64,000 nucleotides of DNA from Laccaria trichodermophora. Lineage: Eukaryota; Basidiomycota; Agaricomycetes; Agaricales; Hydnangiaceae. A program made the position numbers and the translations under genes. The DNA lies in contig JACTVC010000005.1 in the NCBI GenBank assembly GCA_018417955.1, positions 62,001 through 126,000 on the forward strand, read 5' to 3'. Of the stretch, positions 34,000 to 44,620 are shown one piece after another. The notes under the pieces are model-generated. The model made no database searches. It saw nothing but the letters and a program-made list of their open reading frames with translations, and was not told the origin of the DNA. The stretch's first letter is position 1; each line of letters opens with the position of its first letter.

Positions 34000-34366
34000 T
34001 GTAATACGGAGTTGAGGATACGCGCAACCACGCTTACTAATACGTAACTTATATTCGTTTGTAGACGCATCTAGTAACGTTAGACATAACCATATTCATC
34101 TTGCTACCAAGCTCGCGTGAAGTGTGTCCTGTGTCCACTGCTGGTAAGACCAAAGGGCGAGCTCCCTGCATAATGCTCCCTCCTCCACAGGATACGAGAG
34201 CCCACTCTCTGGGTTATAGAGAATCCCACCTAGGATTGCTAGGCAACTCGAGTAGATGAGCGTGCCGTAAGGCAGCGTTCTCTCCTCTCTTCAATTCATC
34301 AAGACTACGCTACGGTACTACGAGACTTCCCTCGCACGAAGTCCCCGCACGCACTGAGGTTTCACA
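34000..34366 (+). repeat. 3' LTR of gypsy element
   Basis: The 367-bp LTR is nearly identical to the 5' LTR: A/C near its position 30, C/T within GAGCGCG/GAGCGTG, and absence of the 13-bp segment. It is followed by the target duplication GAGAG at 34367-34371. Confidence 0.95.
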
Positions 34367-34371
34367 GAGAG

Positions 34372-35090
34372 TGTTTCCAATTCCTCCAAGTCCATATGGA
34401 AAAAGCCATGGAAACATCTGAGGAAATAACTGAGGATTATTGTATAATGACTCTGGTTCTTGTGCATGGCCCACAGCTAATATCTTTTTATTTGAAGTCA
34501 AATGTTGAAGGGCAATGGCTTTGAGTGCTTTTAAGCTTTTTGTTGAATATTCTTCACCAGTCAATCCATGGACTACAAATGGACACTGGCCAGTTTCAGT
34601 TCCAGTTTCCTCTTCTATATCATTAATAGCTGTAGACTCTGGATCTTTGTTTGAAGATGACTCTCTATAATCCACTACAACTGGTGGACTATCCTCAGGA
34701 TATTCTCTAAGATTTTTATAGGATATTTCCAGATCAAAATAGTCACAGTGGTTAAGTTTAAGCCACTCTAGAGCTGCAGCCACCTTTTTATGTCTTACAA
34801 GAAGAGGAGTTCTCTCAAAGTCAGATTTTGTAGGTTTGCAAGGACCAGTATAAATGAAAGCTAAAACTTCATCCATTTCCTCTATTGGAGGAGGCAATAT
34901 ATCATAAATCTTAGGTGTAGGATTAGAAAAAGAGATAGCATTGGCTCTCATTTTATGCATTCCTGAGGAGACTCTGACTAGGCATCTATTATGACGAACT
35001 CTAGCCACCAAAAGTTGTTCAGCAAATGACAAGTCTAATAATTGAGGTGGAACTTTTCCTATCCATTTGCCATTTGCTAAGGCTAGCTAG
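34372..35090 (-). pseudogene. HelB N-terminal portion, DUF6570 to the Helitron_like_N junction
   Basis: Read on the minus strand this begins LANGKWIGKVPPQLLDLSF and continues LLVARVRHNRCLVRVSSG ... PQMFPWLFPYGLGGIGNTL, where the gypsy LTR cuts it. The DUF6570 signature precedes the Rep domain in many fungal Helitron proteins; its role is unknown. It is out of frame with the upstream half because CTAG is duplicated at 35083-35091 (GCTAGCTAGC, where HelC has GCTAGC). The ATG-like start at 35032 is downstream of the true join. Confidence 0.8.
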
Positions 35091-37247
35091 CAGTGGCATC
35101 TTGCCTTTTGATACAGCTTTATAGCAAATCTGACATATAGAGTCCAAATTACTGTCCAGTACTGGGCCTTCAATATCAGAGAGGGGATCCTTTGAACCTT
35201 GTCTTTCAACTTGGGTAACACCATCTTGAATCAGAATATCCAAGTTCAAGTTCATTTCTGAGAGCTTCTTGAGAGTTGAACTTGGTGTTAACTGACCACA
35301 AACTGCACATGCAGACTCCTCAAATTGATTTGGATCTATATCTTCACAGAAATCTGTAAATATCTGATGCATTAATTTTTGGGAAGGAGCTGAAGGAGGA
35401 AATTCTGGGTTTAAGCCTTTATTTTGATATTTCTTTACCGCTTCTAAGTTTAAAACCTTATATTTTTCTTGATTTTTTTCTTGGTGTTTTTTGGCTGCTT
35501 CCAAATTACTGGCCTTGTATTTCTCTGGGCTTTTCTCTTGGTATTTCTTAACTGCATCCAAGTTGCTGGCCTTATATTTCTCCAGGCTTTTCTCTTGATG
35601 TTTTTTAACTGCATCCAAATGGCTGGCCTTATATTTCTCTGGGCTTTTCTCTTGATGTTTTTTGACTGCTTCCAAGTGGCTGGCCTTATATTTCTCTGGG
35701 CTTCTCTCTTGGTGTTTTTGAACTGCCTCCAAGTTGCTAGCCTTGTATTTCTCTGGGCTTTTCTCTTGGTGTTTTTTAACTGCCTCCAAGTGGCTGGCCT
35801 TATATTTCTCTGGACTTTTTTCTTGGTATTTTTTTGACTTATTTAAATTAATAGCTTTATTTTTTTCTGTCTTGTCTTTCTCATCTATAAATTCAAATAT
35901 TTCTACATATTCTTTACATGATTTACACCTGTGACTTTCAATAATGCTCTGAATTTCTAAGCTTTTTGACTTGGAATGAATTTTGATGTTATGGCATTGA
36001 GCAATAAATTTTAAGTTAGGAATGCTCAAGTGGGAAATGAGCTCTGTAAGGGGCATCTTACAAAGTAAAGTTGGACTCTTGATACTCTTCAATGAATGGA
36101 CTTCAGATTCAGGTACATAGTCTGAATATTTATACATCCCTCCTGGATTCACCTCATTTATAGCAAATGAAGAAAGCTTCTCAGCTGAAAATATACCAGC
36201 AGGGCCACCCCCCAATATTTCATTTTTAGTCACCAAGTCATTATGTGAATTGAAACTTTGTGTTGGTTTAAACCCTGGAAGGTCCAGCTCCAAGAAGGAT
36301 ACTACAGATAAAGCAAGTATCATGATACACAAATTTTTTGTGATATTTGTTGAGAACTTGAAATACTGCAAAGCTGAGACATGGTGGAATATTATCAAAT
36401 ACACAATGTAATTTGCAAAGTTTAAAATAGTAGAGCATCCACCAATTCTTTTCATAAGAGCAGCAAAGTCATGAGATCTCAATAAATTTCTTTTCAATTT
36501 CAAATCAAGTTCCTGGCATTTTACTGCAACAAGATCTCTTTGAGAAATAATAGTAAATAATCTGAGAAGAGTCAAAAAAGCTCTGACATATAATTCCAAG
36601 AGTGGAGAAGATCTTAGATGCAACCACAACTTATTAAGTTTTAAATCTAAATATTCAGAAAATGTGTAGTCACTTTTACATAGCTCAGGGCTAAGTTCAA
36701 CACAAGTAGAAAAGCCATCATTTTTCAAAATCAAAGTTTCTGACCATGAGCTTTGTGCATTCCAGTGTAAGGGTGATACTCCTGATGTATGCCTATATAT
36801 ATCATCATATCTCATATTTGGGTAAGCTATGTCTGTTCCCTCAACCATAAATGGAAGAGCATATGTATTTTGCCTTTTTCTCTCAACCATAAATGGAAGA
36901 GCATATTTATTGTGCCTCTCAACCATGAATGGAAGAGTATTGAATGCCAAAAGGCCATGCCTCTCAACCATAAATGGAAGAGTATAGAGTGCCAAAAGGC
37001 CTTGCCTCTCAACCACAAATGGATGAGTATGTAATTTATGTATTTTTCTCTCAACCATGTTGAATGGAAGAGGCTCAACCAAATGGTTGGCTGCCAAAGG
37101 GCTCGGATTGAGATCAATCACTATAGAGGGTGCCCAAGGGCTAGGGTTGTAATCAACCTCACTGGAATCAAGGTAGTTGCCAAAACTCTCTTGATCCCAG
37201 TGTAGAAGATCTAAAAGATTGCTCAGTCCTAGGTTACATATGATCAA
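35083..37247 (-). CDS. HelB N-terminal half with two internal tandem peptide repeats
   Basis: An open frame from ATG 37247 to the 4-bp duplication near 35087. Residues ~65-140 carry six variants of LPFMVER. The middle is unrecognised. Near 395-440 is a SAP-like region (LTELISHLSIPNLKFIA). Then seven to eight 19-residue lysine-rich units follow (KKHQEKSPEKYKASHLEAV), probably helical. The last part has CAVCGQ and CQICY, the zinc-type start of DUF6570. It joins to 34372-35090 when the duplication is discounted. Total HelB length is then 2,773 residues, within a plausible range for fungal Helitron proteins. An upstream exon cannot be excluded. Confidence 0.7.
35400..35850 (-). repeat. 57-bp coding repeats (19-residue units)
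   Basis: Seven to eight units translate to K-K/Y-H/Y-Q-E-K-S-P-E-K-Y-K-A-S-H/N-L-E/D-A-V. Units differ by a few substitutions and keep the frame. Confidence 0.85.
36830..37065 (-). repeat. Short coding repeats encoding LPFMVER
   Basis: Plus-strand CTCAACCATAAATGGAAGAG recurs five to six times at 40-70 bp spacing, translating to LPFMVER on the minus strand. Confidence 0.85.
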
Positions 37248-38754
37248 GCTAAGGTCTTACCATAGTTTAAGAAAGAGGTGGCATAGAAATCCATAGGATT
37301 TAACTGGCAGAAAGCCAATGATGTGTTTTCTGGGTTAAATATATTAAATTTGAGAATATGCACTAAAAAGGGCAAGTTACATACCTTCTGGGCTCAGAAT
37401 AGCCAGAGAACAGGGAGTTTGTTGATCTAGAATATAGAAAGATTAGCAGAGTACCTACAGAAATATAGAAATAGGCTTACATTGCCAAAAATGACCAAGT
37501 TCAGAGCTAACACCAGTATTTCCAGATCTGAGCATGTTCCAGGTGTTGGAAGAGAACACAGAGGGCATAGAAGTGTAGCAGAGAAGGCCTAGAAGCCATA
37601 GCAAAAAGAATTGTAGCAGTAGCATGAGTGGTTGACTCAGAATGGAGTGAACAAGGTGCCAGCAAAGCAAGATGATGGTGGTTCAAGTTCAAAAGGGAAA
37701 GTTTACTATTGTTTATCAGAAGCTTTGAAGTACCCAGGAAGTTTAGGGCAAGTCCACATTCCTTATGTGGGAACTTTTTCCCACAGTACATGAATTATAG
37801 CCCCTTCTTATACATTTCTAAATGTACTGAAATCATATAACCAGATGACTTTTTTATTGAGAAAAACATAAAAAAACATGAATAAATAGGTGTCTTTGCA
37901 TATATCTCAGGAAAGAAGATAGCTAGTCACATTTTGTGACCACATTGAGAAATATAACAGCATGCTCTATAAAACTGCCACTAATTTCCTTTTTAGGTCA
38001 AATTTCCCACAGTACCAGAAACACAGCCTCTCACTTAGCTTTATTAACAAGAATTGTAGCCCCTTTGCTTAGCTTTACAAATATATATAAATAATGTCAC
38101 ACAGATCATTCCTTATTGAGAAAAACACAAAATACTGAAAAAATTGGACACTTTTTGAAAATAGTCATGTATTTTGACCAATATCTGCATAAGAAAGAAG
38201 GCTAGTCAGATGATATAATCACATTTCTGGTCTTTAATGTTGCTATACTATTGTAGAGGCTGTGTTCAGGGTCCAGTGTACACTTCCAAATATGGCAATC
38301 TGCCCAAATATCGCCAGAAAATGTTGTCTACAAGTTTCTTTATGTTTTCTTTAATGTCCAGCTATTTGCTCCAAGTGCTTTTTTGTGCTGTCTCTATTTT
38401 TAGATATGGACCCTGAACACAGCCCCTTCAACACCATGGCAACAAAGAATATCACTTTTATTTTTGGGTATTTTTTCTCATTTTCTGGGAGTTTTTACCT
38501 CATTTCTATATTTAGATATTGACCCTGAACACAGCCTCCCCAACTTACTGATCAATATTCTGATTTTTACATATTTTTTCCCAATTTTCTAGTTATTTCC
38601 CCCAATTTTATGGCTGCTTTTTTGTTTAAGGGAAAAAGTTCCCGTGGTGATGAAAGGTAAATCAATGAATCAATCAATGAATGAATGAAAATTTTGCCTA
38701 AGTCCTCAGTTGATAAAGAATGAGTCTTACTCGTAAACTCGTAAGGACTCATAA
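37248..38754 (-). other. HelB 5' leader, non-coding
   Basis: About 1.5 kb between the Helentron 5' terminus and the gene. It shares long stretches with the non-autonomous element at 49017-50868 (for example TTTACAAATATATRTAAATAATGTCA and GACCCTGAACACAGCC), as expected if those elements keep the parental 5' region. Simple AATCAATGAATCAATG repeats lie near 38670. No gene is supported. Confidence 0.65.
38721..38754 (-). other. 5' terminus of HelB with terminal hairpin
   Basis: On the minus strand: TTATGAGTCCTTACGAG, then TTTACGAGTAAGACTC. GAGTCCTTAC pairs with GTAAGACTC as a hairpin. The same form ends the non-autonomous element at 50868 and starts HINE-A at 2447. Confidence 0.7.
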
Positions 38755-39007
38755 CATGGAGTTTGCATGACTAATAGTCAGTTGGTTGTGTGTTTCTTAC
38801 TAGGAAACAGAAGAAAAATAAGGAACTTTCAAAAGATATTTTTAGAGTATTTCAGTGCAGATTATCTTGTCATGTGTCCAGTGACATGTCATTGCAGCTG
38901 ATGGGATGTCAGGAGGGTCGTCACATGACCAATTTCTGAAAATTAAATTTAGAGTCCACAGGAAGGACTCATACATGCCATGCAAAGCACTGGCCCACAC
39001 CCACAAG
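38755..39007 (+). mobile_element. 3' stub of a further Helentron, split by HelB
   Basis: These 253 bp end GGACTCATAC, hairpin GCCATGC...GCACTGGC, CCCACAAG before T, and match the last part of the 49017-50868 element (reverse strand). The stub sits in the HelC gene: sequence after 39007 continues TTTGTGGTCAGTTAAC as in HelB. Its remainder must lie left of the window, beyond HelB. Confidence 0.65.
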
Positions 39008-39281
39008 TTTGTGGTCAGTTAACACCAACTTCAACTCTCAAGAAGCTCTCAGAAATGAACTTGAACTTGGATATTCTGATTCAAGAAGGTGTTACACAAG
39101 TTGAAAGACAAAGTTCAAAGGATCCCCTCCCTGATATTGAAGGCCCAGTTCTGGACAGTGATTTGGACTCTATATGTCAGACTTGCTATAAAGTTGTATC
39201 AAAAGGCAAGATGCCACTGCTAGCCTTAGCAAATGGCAAATGGATAGGAAAAGTTCCACCTCAGTTATTAGACTTGTCATT
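39008..39281 (+). pseudogene. HelC DUF6570 fragment
   Basis: Reads VCGQLTPTSTLKKLSEMN ... GKMPLLALANGKWIGKVPPQ LLDLSF and is cut by FB2. It lacks the 4-bp duplication that frameshifts HelB, so it shows the original reading. Residues after LSF (TSVTHLEQ) are foldback sequence. The frame resumes at 46947 beyond FB2. Confidence 0.8.
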
Positions 39282-39769
39282 CACTTCAGTCACCCACCTT
39301 GAACAAGCTATTAGCCTTGTAAAATGTAAGAATGTATCCAGGCTAATAGGTTGTGCAGCCATTTATTTTTTTGCCTTTGGGAGAAAATATAATATTGGAT
39401 TGGGTGGAAAATGTTTGACCTTTAATATTGTGACCAGAAATGTTTGGGTAGATAAATTGTGTTCAAAAATATCCTAGTCAAGTGAAAGTGGTCAGAAATA
39501 TTTGAAGGGGTTCAGACTGGTAAGAAATGTTTGAAGTGTGCCAGAGTGGCAAGAAATGTTTCAGTGGTGTGACATCACTCGGATATATTCTAAGCATGTC
39601 ACACTGCTGAAAATTCTTTTAGCCTTGTCACATGGCTCAAACATATCTGACCAGTGTCACGGGGTATCTGGGGTCCCAGTTTCAGAAAAAAGACTTGGTT
39701 TTTCTGGTGCAGTTTTCTCATTATTTTGTACATTGCTTTTTTTTTTTCCCCTCAAAACTCATCTAAGTT

Positions 39770-40480
39770 TGTTCTCACCAACACCCCACTTCTATCTCAT
39801 TTTCACCACTCTAAGTCTGTTTTCACCAACACCCCACTTCTCTCTATCATGTTCACCACTCTTAGGTTGTATTCACCAACACTCTGCTTCTCTCTGTTAT
39901 GTTCACCACTCTAAGGTTGTATTCACCTACACCCCGCTTCTCTCTGTTATGTTCACCACTTTAAGTCTGTTTTCACCAACATCCCACTTCTCAACTCAAC
40001 CAAGTTAGCATCCCTTAGCAGCTTTCCCCCATTGTTTTCACCAACACCCCCCTTCTATCTGCCATGTTCACCATTTAAAACTTAACCAAGTTAGCATCCC
40101 TCAGCAGCTTTCCCCCATTGTTCTCATCAACAGCCCCCTTCTGTCTGCCATGTTCACCATTAAAAACTCAACCAAGTTAGCATCACCCAGCAGCTTTCCC
40201 CCACTGTTTTCACCAACACCCTTCTATCTGCTGTGTTCATCATTAAAAAGACATTTCTTAACCTGTCAAAACTATTCAAAAGATTCATAAAGATTTCTTT
40301 GGACTTGTACACGCCATGCATAGCAATGGCCCACACTAACAAGTTTTCACCAACACCCCCTTCTATCTGCCATGTTCACCACTAAAACTCATCCAAGTTA
40401 GCATCCCCCAGCAGCATTCCCCTATTGTTTGCACCAACACCCCCCTTCTATCTGCCATGTTCACCACTTAAATAAAAGAG
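39770..40480. repeat. Tandem units of FB2 left arm (mirrored 45650-46440)
   Basis: Units contain TTCACCAACACCCCACTTC, GTTCACCACT and, further in, CAAGTTAGCATCCC and CAGCAGCTTTCCCCCA. Spacing is about 60-100 bp. Open frames here are repeat artefacts. Confidence 0.8.
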
Positions 40481-40559
40481 ACTCAAACCTTTCTTAACTT
40501 GTCAAAACTATCCAAAAGATTTCATAAAGACTTAGTTTGCAAAACATTTCTTGCTCCCA

Positions 40560-41010
40560 AATATTTATTTGAAAGAATTCTTCACAAGCTAAACATTTCC
40601 AAATATGACAAGAAATATGTCACAAAGATTTCTTGTCAGTACAAACATTTTGAAGAAGATTTCTTATCCAGTCAGAGATCTTTGAACTTGTAAAAATTTC
40701 CAAATACAATAAGAAATATCTCACAAAAATTTCTTGTCAGTACAAACATTTTAAAGAAGATTTCTTATCCAGTCAGAAATCTTTGAACTTGTAAACATTT
40801 CCAAATACAATAAGAAATATCTCACAAAGATTTCTTGTCAGTGCAAACATTTGGAAGAAGATTTCTTATCCAGTCAGAGATCTCTGAACTTGTAAACATT
40901 TCCAAATACAATAAGAAATATCTCACAAAGATTTCTTGTCAGTACAAACATTTTGAAGAAGATTTCTTATCCAGTCAAAGATCTTTGAACTTGTAAACAT
41001 TTCTTATCCA
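40560..41010. repeat. ~110-bp units of FB2 left arm (mirrored 45140-45560)
   Basis: Four units read CATTTCCAAATACAATAAG, AAGATTTCTTGTCAGTAC and TTCTTATCCAGTCAGAGATC. Confidence 0.8.
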
Positions 41011-41091
41011 ATCAAAGTGAGAAGAGAAAGTGCAGTTTATTGATTTATGAATATAACTACATAAATTTGTATTACAACATTGAACATTACA

Positions 41092-41345
41092 TAAAGGGAA
41101 GGGGGAAGTGAGGGTGAGGGGAGAGGGGTGGTGGGCAATGAGGGTGAGGGGAGGGGGTGTGGGCAGTGAGGGTGAGGGTGGTAGAGTGAGAGCAGTGAGG
41201 GTGAAGGTGGAGTGAGGGAGAGGGGAGGAGGTGAGCAGTGAGGGAGAGGGGAAGGGGGGTGGTGGGCAGTGAGTATGAGGGGAAGGGGATGGTGGGGAGG
41301 GAGAGATAGGGGGAGGGAGTGACGGCAGTGATGGAGGGGTATTTG
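41092..41345. repeat. G-rich tract of FB2 (C-rich mirror at 44625-44890)
   Basis: A long run of GTGAGGGTGAGGGGAGAGGGG-type sequence on the plus strand; the right arm has the complementary CTCACTCCCTTCCCCCC type. Both could form G-quadruplexes on one strand. Confidence 0.8.
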
Positions 41346-42510
41346 GCCCTCATCGCCGTGTGTGACTGGTGGTGGCAAGCACTCAGCGTGTCTTCATCGT
41401 CGTCGTCACTCCCGTGTCTGCCCTCGTCGTTGTCGAGGTCCGTCTTCCACCCTACAGTGTCCTCGTCGCACCGTTGATTGCATCTCTGCTGCCTGACGTC
41501 GTGTCGCGCCATGATGTGGCCGCTGATGGGCGGCATGCCCTTCCCTTTTGGGAGGGGTGGCATGGTGATGTGGGGGGTGCTAGACATCAACCGCCAGTGG
41601 GCGGTCAATGGTGGTGGTGTTCCGTGAGTTATTTGGGTGGGGAGGGACTTACTTACTTACTGATCTTAATATATGATGATGACGACGATGTAATCGTCGT
41701 CGTCGTCTGTCTGTGTCGCAGAGTCGCCACGCCGCTTGTCAGCACTGGTTGTTGTTAGTGGGTTGGTTGGAGATGAAGGACGGAGCTGGAGCTGCTCACC
41801 ATGATAATATGAACAGAAACGATGGACAACGAAATGTCATCATCTGTCGTTTGGTTGCCATGTTGCCAACAGCAATGTGGCACCTGGGCGCTCATGGACA
41901 TCGGTGGGCTTGTGGTCGTTGGTCGGCGCTCGTGGGCGTTCGTGGTCGTCTGTTGCCATTCAGGTCATTGTGGTCCTCGAGAAACAAATACGATGAACAA
42001 CGACATTGGATGTTGTCGTTCTTCGTCTGGTTGCCACGTCGCAGCTAGCGACGTGGCCCCTGGTTAGCATCTAAATGGAAAACTGGGGGTGGTGACTGCT
42101 TACCAGGATGGGTTGAGTACGACCTGGGCACAACCTCGTCACTGTCGTCCTCGCCTTCCGTCGACATCCATGGATCTCGTGTGCTGGGGGTTGGTGATGT
42201 GGCGCTGCCACATCATTCTTGTGGTGCCATGGTGGTTGAGGTTGGTCTGTGACAACGTGGTATGTCGTCGTGCACCGTCAGCATCATTGTCGTCAACATC
42301 ATTGTTGTCAGTGTCGTTGTTGCGTTGCGTCGTCGGTGTCATTGTTGCATTGCAGGTGGTGCTCGTTGTGGGTGGTTTGTGTGGGCGGACGGGGTGGTTT
42401 GTGGTGGGGGGTCGCGTGAGGTGGAAGTTGTTGATCGTGGGGTTGACGTGGAGTAGTAACGTCACGAAGTCACAGCGTGTGACGTTTGCGTCAACGTTCA
42501 TTCATTCCGA
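41346..42510. other. GC-rich FB2 core, left side, no gene supported
   Basis: Rich in CGTCGTCGT, GTTGCCA and GTGGTC-type triplets, and inverted relative to 43790-44600. Frames up to 163 codons are open in several phases at once, as expected from composition. Confidence 0.5.
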
Positions 42511-43058
42511 CATAGATAGAGTTCTGAATAAGTTGAGAACTGCCAAACTGGCAAAAATTAATGGGAATTGCAGTGGGTAAGTACTAAAACATACTAGTCT
42601 ACATAGATGAATTTTTGGATGGCTCAAAATCCCAAAAGCAACTTGTATTAATTTGGTAGTATGAAAGCAGGCAGGACTCGGATCTCCACATATTCAGTGT
42701 CTTCATGCCAAAGCTGTTGTCTTGGAGTAAGTCAAATAAATATTCTCCTTGTTGCTGCTCTTCTACTATGGTATCAATGAACAAAAAGTGTGAGGTTGTT
42801 AGCTGTACTCAGTGTAAGTAAAATCACTGTAGTACAAGTGCAGATAACTAAGACATTTCAATAATTTCATCACAACTACTACCCTCAAGTTAATGTTCTT
42901 CCATAGTGCAGTAAATACTACAGCCTATGGCATACCTTACTCCTAAGAATTGTATTCAAACCAGTTTAGGTTGAACTGAACCGAACATACATGAGTGACT
43001 CGGAAACATTAGTAAAAATAAGTAGTTTGGCTTGAGTTTGATCTTTACATATAGTCAC
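42511..43058. other. FB2 loop, left part, nothing recognised
   Basis: About 550 bp of ordinary composition with no inverted partner and no supported frame. Confidence 0.4.
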
Positions 43059-43060
43059 TA

Positions 43061-43327
43061 CTATGCCCTACCAGGACCTCAGCACCCCCGCACAGTCGGC
43101 AGTCACAAAACGTCACATTTTTTGGTGGAAGAACGTGACAGATTGTGACTGCCGAAATAACAGAACTTTGTCAATTCATCGTTTTTCTGGACAGAGAAAA
43201 GCGGAATTAGGTTGGATTAGGCCCAGGAGGCTCTCTCTGAAATTTTGTGGCAAGAGGTTTGGTGGAAGGGTTTGAACTCAAAAATGTGCCAACTGAGAGG
43301 GGGTGCCGAGGTCCTGGTAGGGCATAG
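43061..43327. mobile_element. 267-bp Tc1/mariner-type MITE candidate in FB2 loop
   Basis: Terminal inverted repeats of about 30 bp start CTATGCCCTACCAGGACCTC, one mismatch between arms (CAGCACC against CGGCACC). TA flanks both sides (43059-43060, 43328-43329), as expected for Tc1/mariner target duplications. No coding capacity is expected; a 70-codon frame inside is incidental. Confidence 0.7.
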
Positions 43328-43363
43328 TACTGACAATTCTGCTAGAAATCTGTTTAATTGGTT

Positions 43364-43528
43364 ATGGCCCAAGATCCTCCAAATTCAACGTGTCCCATTT
43401 GTCAAATTTTGGAACAACCATACGTGGATTCAATCCAAATTGAAGAATCAGATCCCGGACTCGAAATCAAAAATCGAAACCTGCCGTGGAGCTCCTGCCA
43501 ATGCTATGAGTGGGTTTGCTACACTTCT
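43364..43528 (+). CDS. Exon-like fragment in FB2 loop, possible captured gene piece
   Basis: A 55-codon frame starts ATGGCCCAAGATCC and ends directly before GTGAGT, a good splice donor. A pyrimidine-rich stretch and TTGTCTGCAG acceptor (to 43600) follow, giving a possible 72-nt intron. The peptide has CPICQIL and later CQCYEW, two Cys pairs that might bind zinc. I do not recognise the family. Composition is ordinary compared with the low-complexity core around it. It may be host DNA caught between the arms. Confidence 0.3.
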
Positions 43529-43789
43529 GTGAGTTTTGTTATGGTTCACAGACATGCTCTCTTCTTTGCGACACATTCACGTGTCGTGTCTTGTCTGCAG
43601 CATTCTTAGTAGTTTCCCTTTGTTCCTTTCTTGACTGTCTCTTTGCATCCCTGCGCTTTCTTGCACACAGTATTTACTTGCCCCCTTTCCTTCTTTCTCC
43701 TATTTCTCTCATGCATGTGGTATGTTCTCCTTTTACCTCTTAGTATTTAGTCAGTCTGACTTCGTAGTTCCCTGTCTACCATAGGTAAC

Positions 43790-44620
43790 ACGCTCATGTC
43801 ACACGATGTGACATGACTCTTTCATCGTACCACCATGACCACACCAGCCGCCGCACCACCACCACCCTCAACAATGCCCACCACCATCGATGACGACCAC
43901 CATCGACAACGCCGACATCACCACCATCGCCACGCCGCCACCATGAAAAGACGCAACATGACGACGATGCAGCAACACAACAATGGTGGACGATCGATGA
44001 TGATGGATGTGTAACCAGACGATGAATGGTGCGCCATTTGTCGTCATCTATTGGTGAGTGCACACCCAGCTCTCCCCCTTTCATTTCCTGACGACAAGGC
44101 CAGGTGCCACGTTGCTCGCTGTTGGTGACGTGGCAACCAAATGACGGACAACAACATTTCGTCGTCCGTCGTACACAAGTGCCCAGCAAAACCATTGGCG
44201 AAGGGCTACAAGTGCTCACAGGAACAGCGACGACCACAACCACCGATAAAGGACGACCCACCCACCACTTCGTGACCACCACCATCGACGAACGTTGGCG
44301 AGCGCCCACGTACGCTTCATGAGCGGACACCGCAATGATTGATGAAGGACGATGACCACCCAGCCTCTGCATCATTAGCGCCCACCACAACTGTCGACGA
44401 ACGGTGATGAGCGCCCACCATGACAATTGACGAAGGATGATGAGCGCGAGCGCCCACCCACCATCGATTATCTGCGACGAGTGCCCACCACCAGTCAAAC
44501 AAACCGGGACCGACGCCACGAGCACACAGATGGACGGGGGACGACGACGATGACGAGAACATCGGCGGTGTGCTTGTCTATTGGATCTAGTAAGTATTCT
44601 CATCTGTATCACTGCCACCC
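43790..44620. other. GC-rich FB2 core, right side, no gene supported
   Basis: ACCACCATCGACGA-type sequence forming the inverted partner of 41346-42510. The 298-codon minus-strand frame (43794-44690) is composition-driven and runs into the C-rich tract. Confidence 0.5.

Larger units (their letters stand above)
14764..34366 (+). mobile_element. Ty3/gypsy chromovirus-type LTR retrotransposon, full length, with two nested insertions
   Basis: The LTRs (14764-15143 and 34000-34366) flank gag-pol, a chromodomain and a third ORF. Target duplication GAGAG lies at 14759-14763 and 34367-34371. Deleting the element and one GAGAG rejoins the HelB codons GGA AAC ACT CTC CAG AAG. The domain order is Gag, CCHC zinc knuckle, protease, reverse transcriptase, RNase H, integrase, chromodomain, as in Ty3/gypsy. 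FB1 (6,637 bp) and a solo LTR (374 bp) are nested inside. The unbroken element would be about 12.6 kb. It is visibly GC-richer than its surroundings. Confidence 0.95.
9252..38754 (-). mobile_element. HelB: Helentron-like transposon, minus strand (3' end off the left edge)
   Basis: The 5' terminus is at 38754 and reads, on the minus strand, TTATGAGTCCTTACGAG followed by GTAAGACTC, a terminal hairpin. A 1.5-kb leader precedes the helicase gene (37247 to 9314). The 3' flank after the stop matches the HelC flank (61391-61450) until HelA interrupts it at 9251, so the true 3' end lies beyond the left edge. A gypsy retrotransposon occupies 14764-34371. Without the nested DNA the gene is 8,322 nt after discounting a 4-bp duplication. 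This is the likely autonomous partner of the non-autonomous elements seen here. Confidence 0.7.

Noticed and set aside
35469..35934. Plus-strand Leu/Phe-rich 122-codon frame resembling membrane repeats
   Set aside because: Antisense of the lysine-rich 19-residue repeats of HelB.
41369..42580. Several 110-173 codon frames in the FB2 core
   Set aside because: Open in multiple phases at once and part of an inverted arm.
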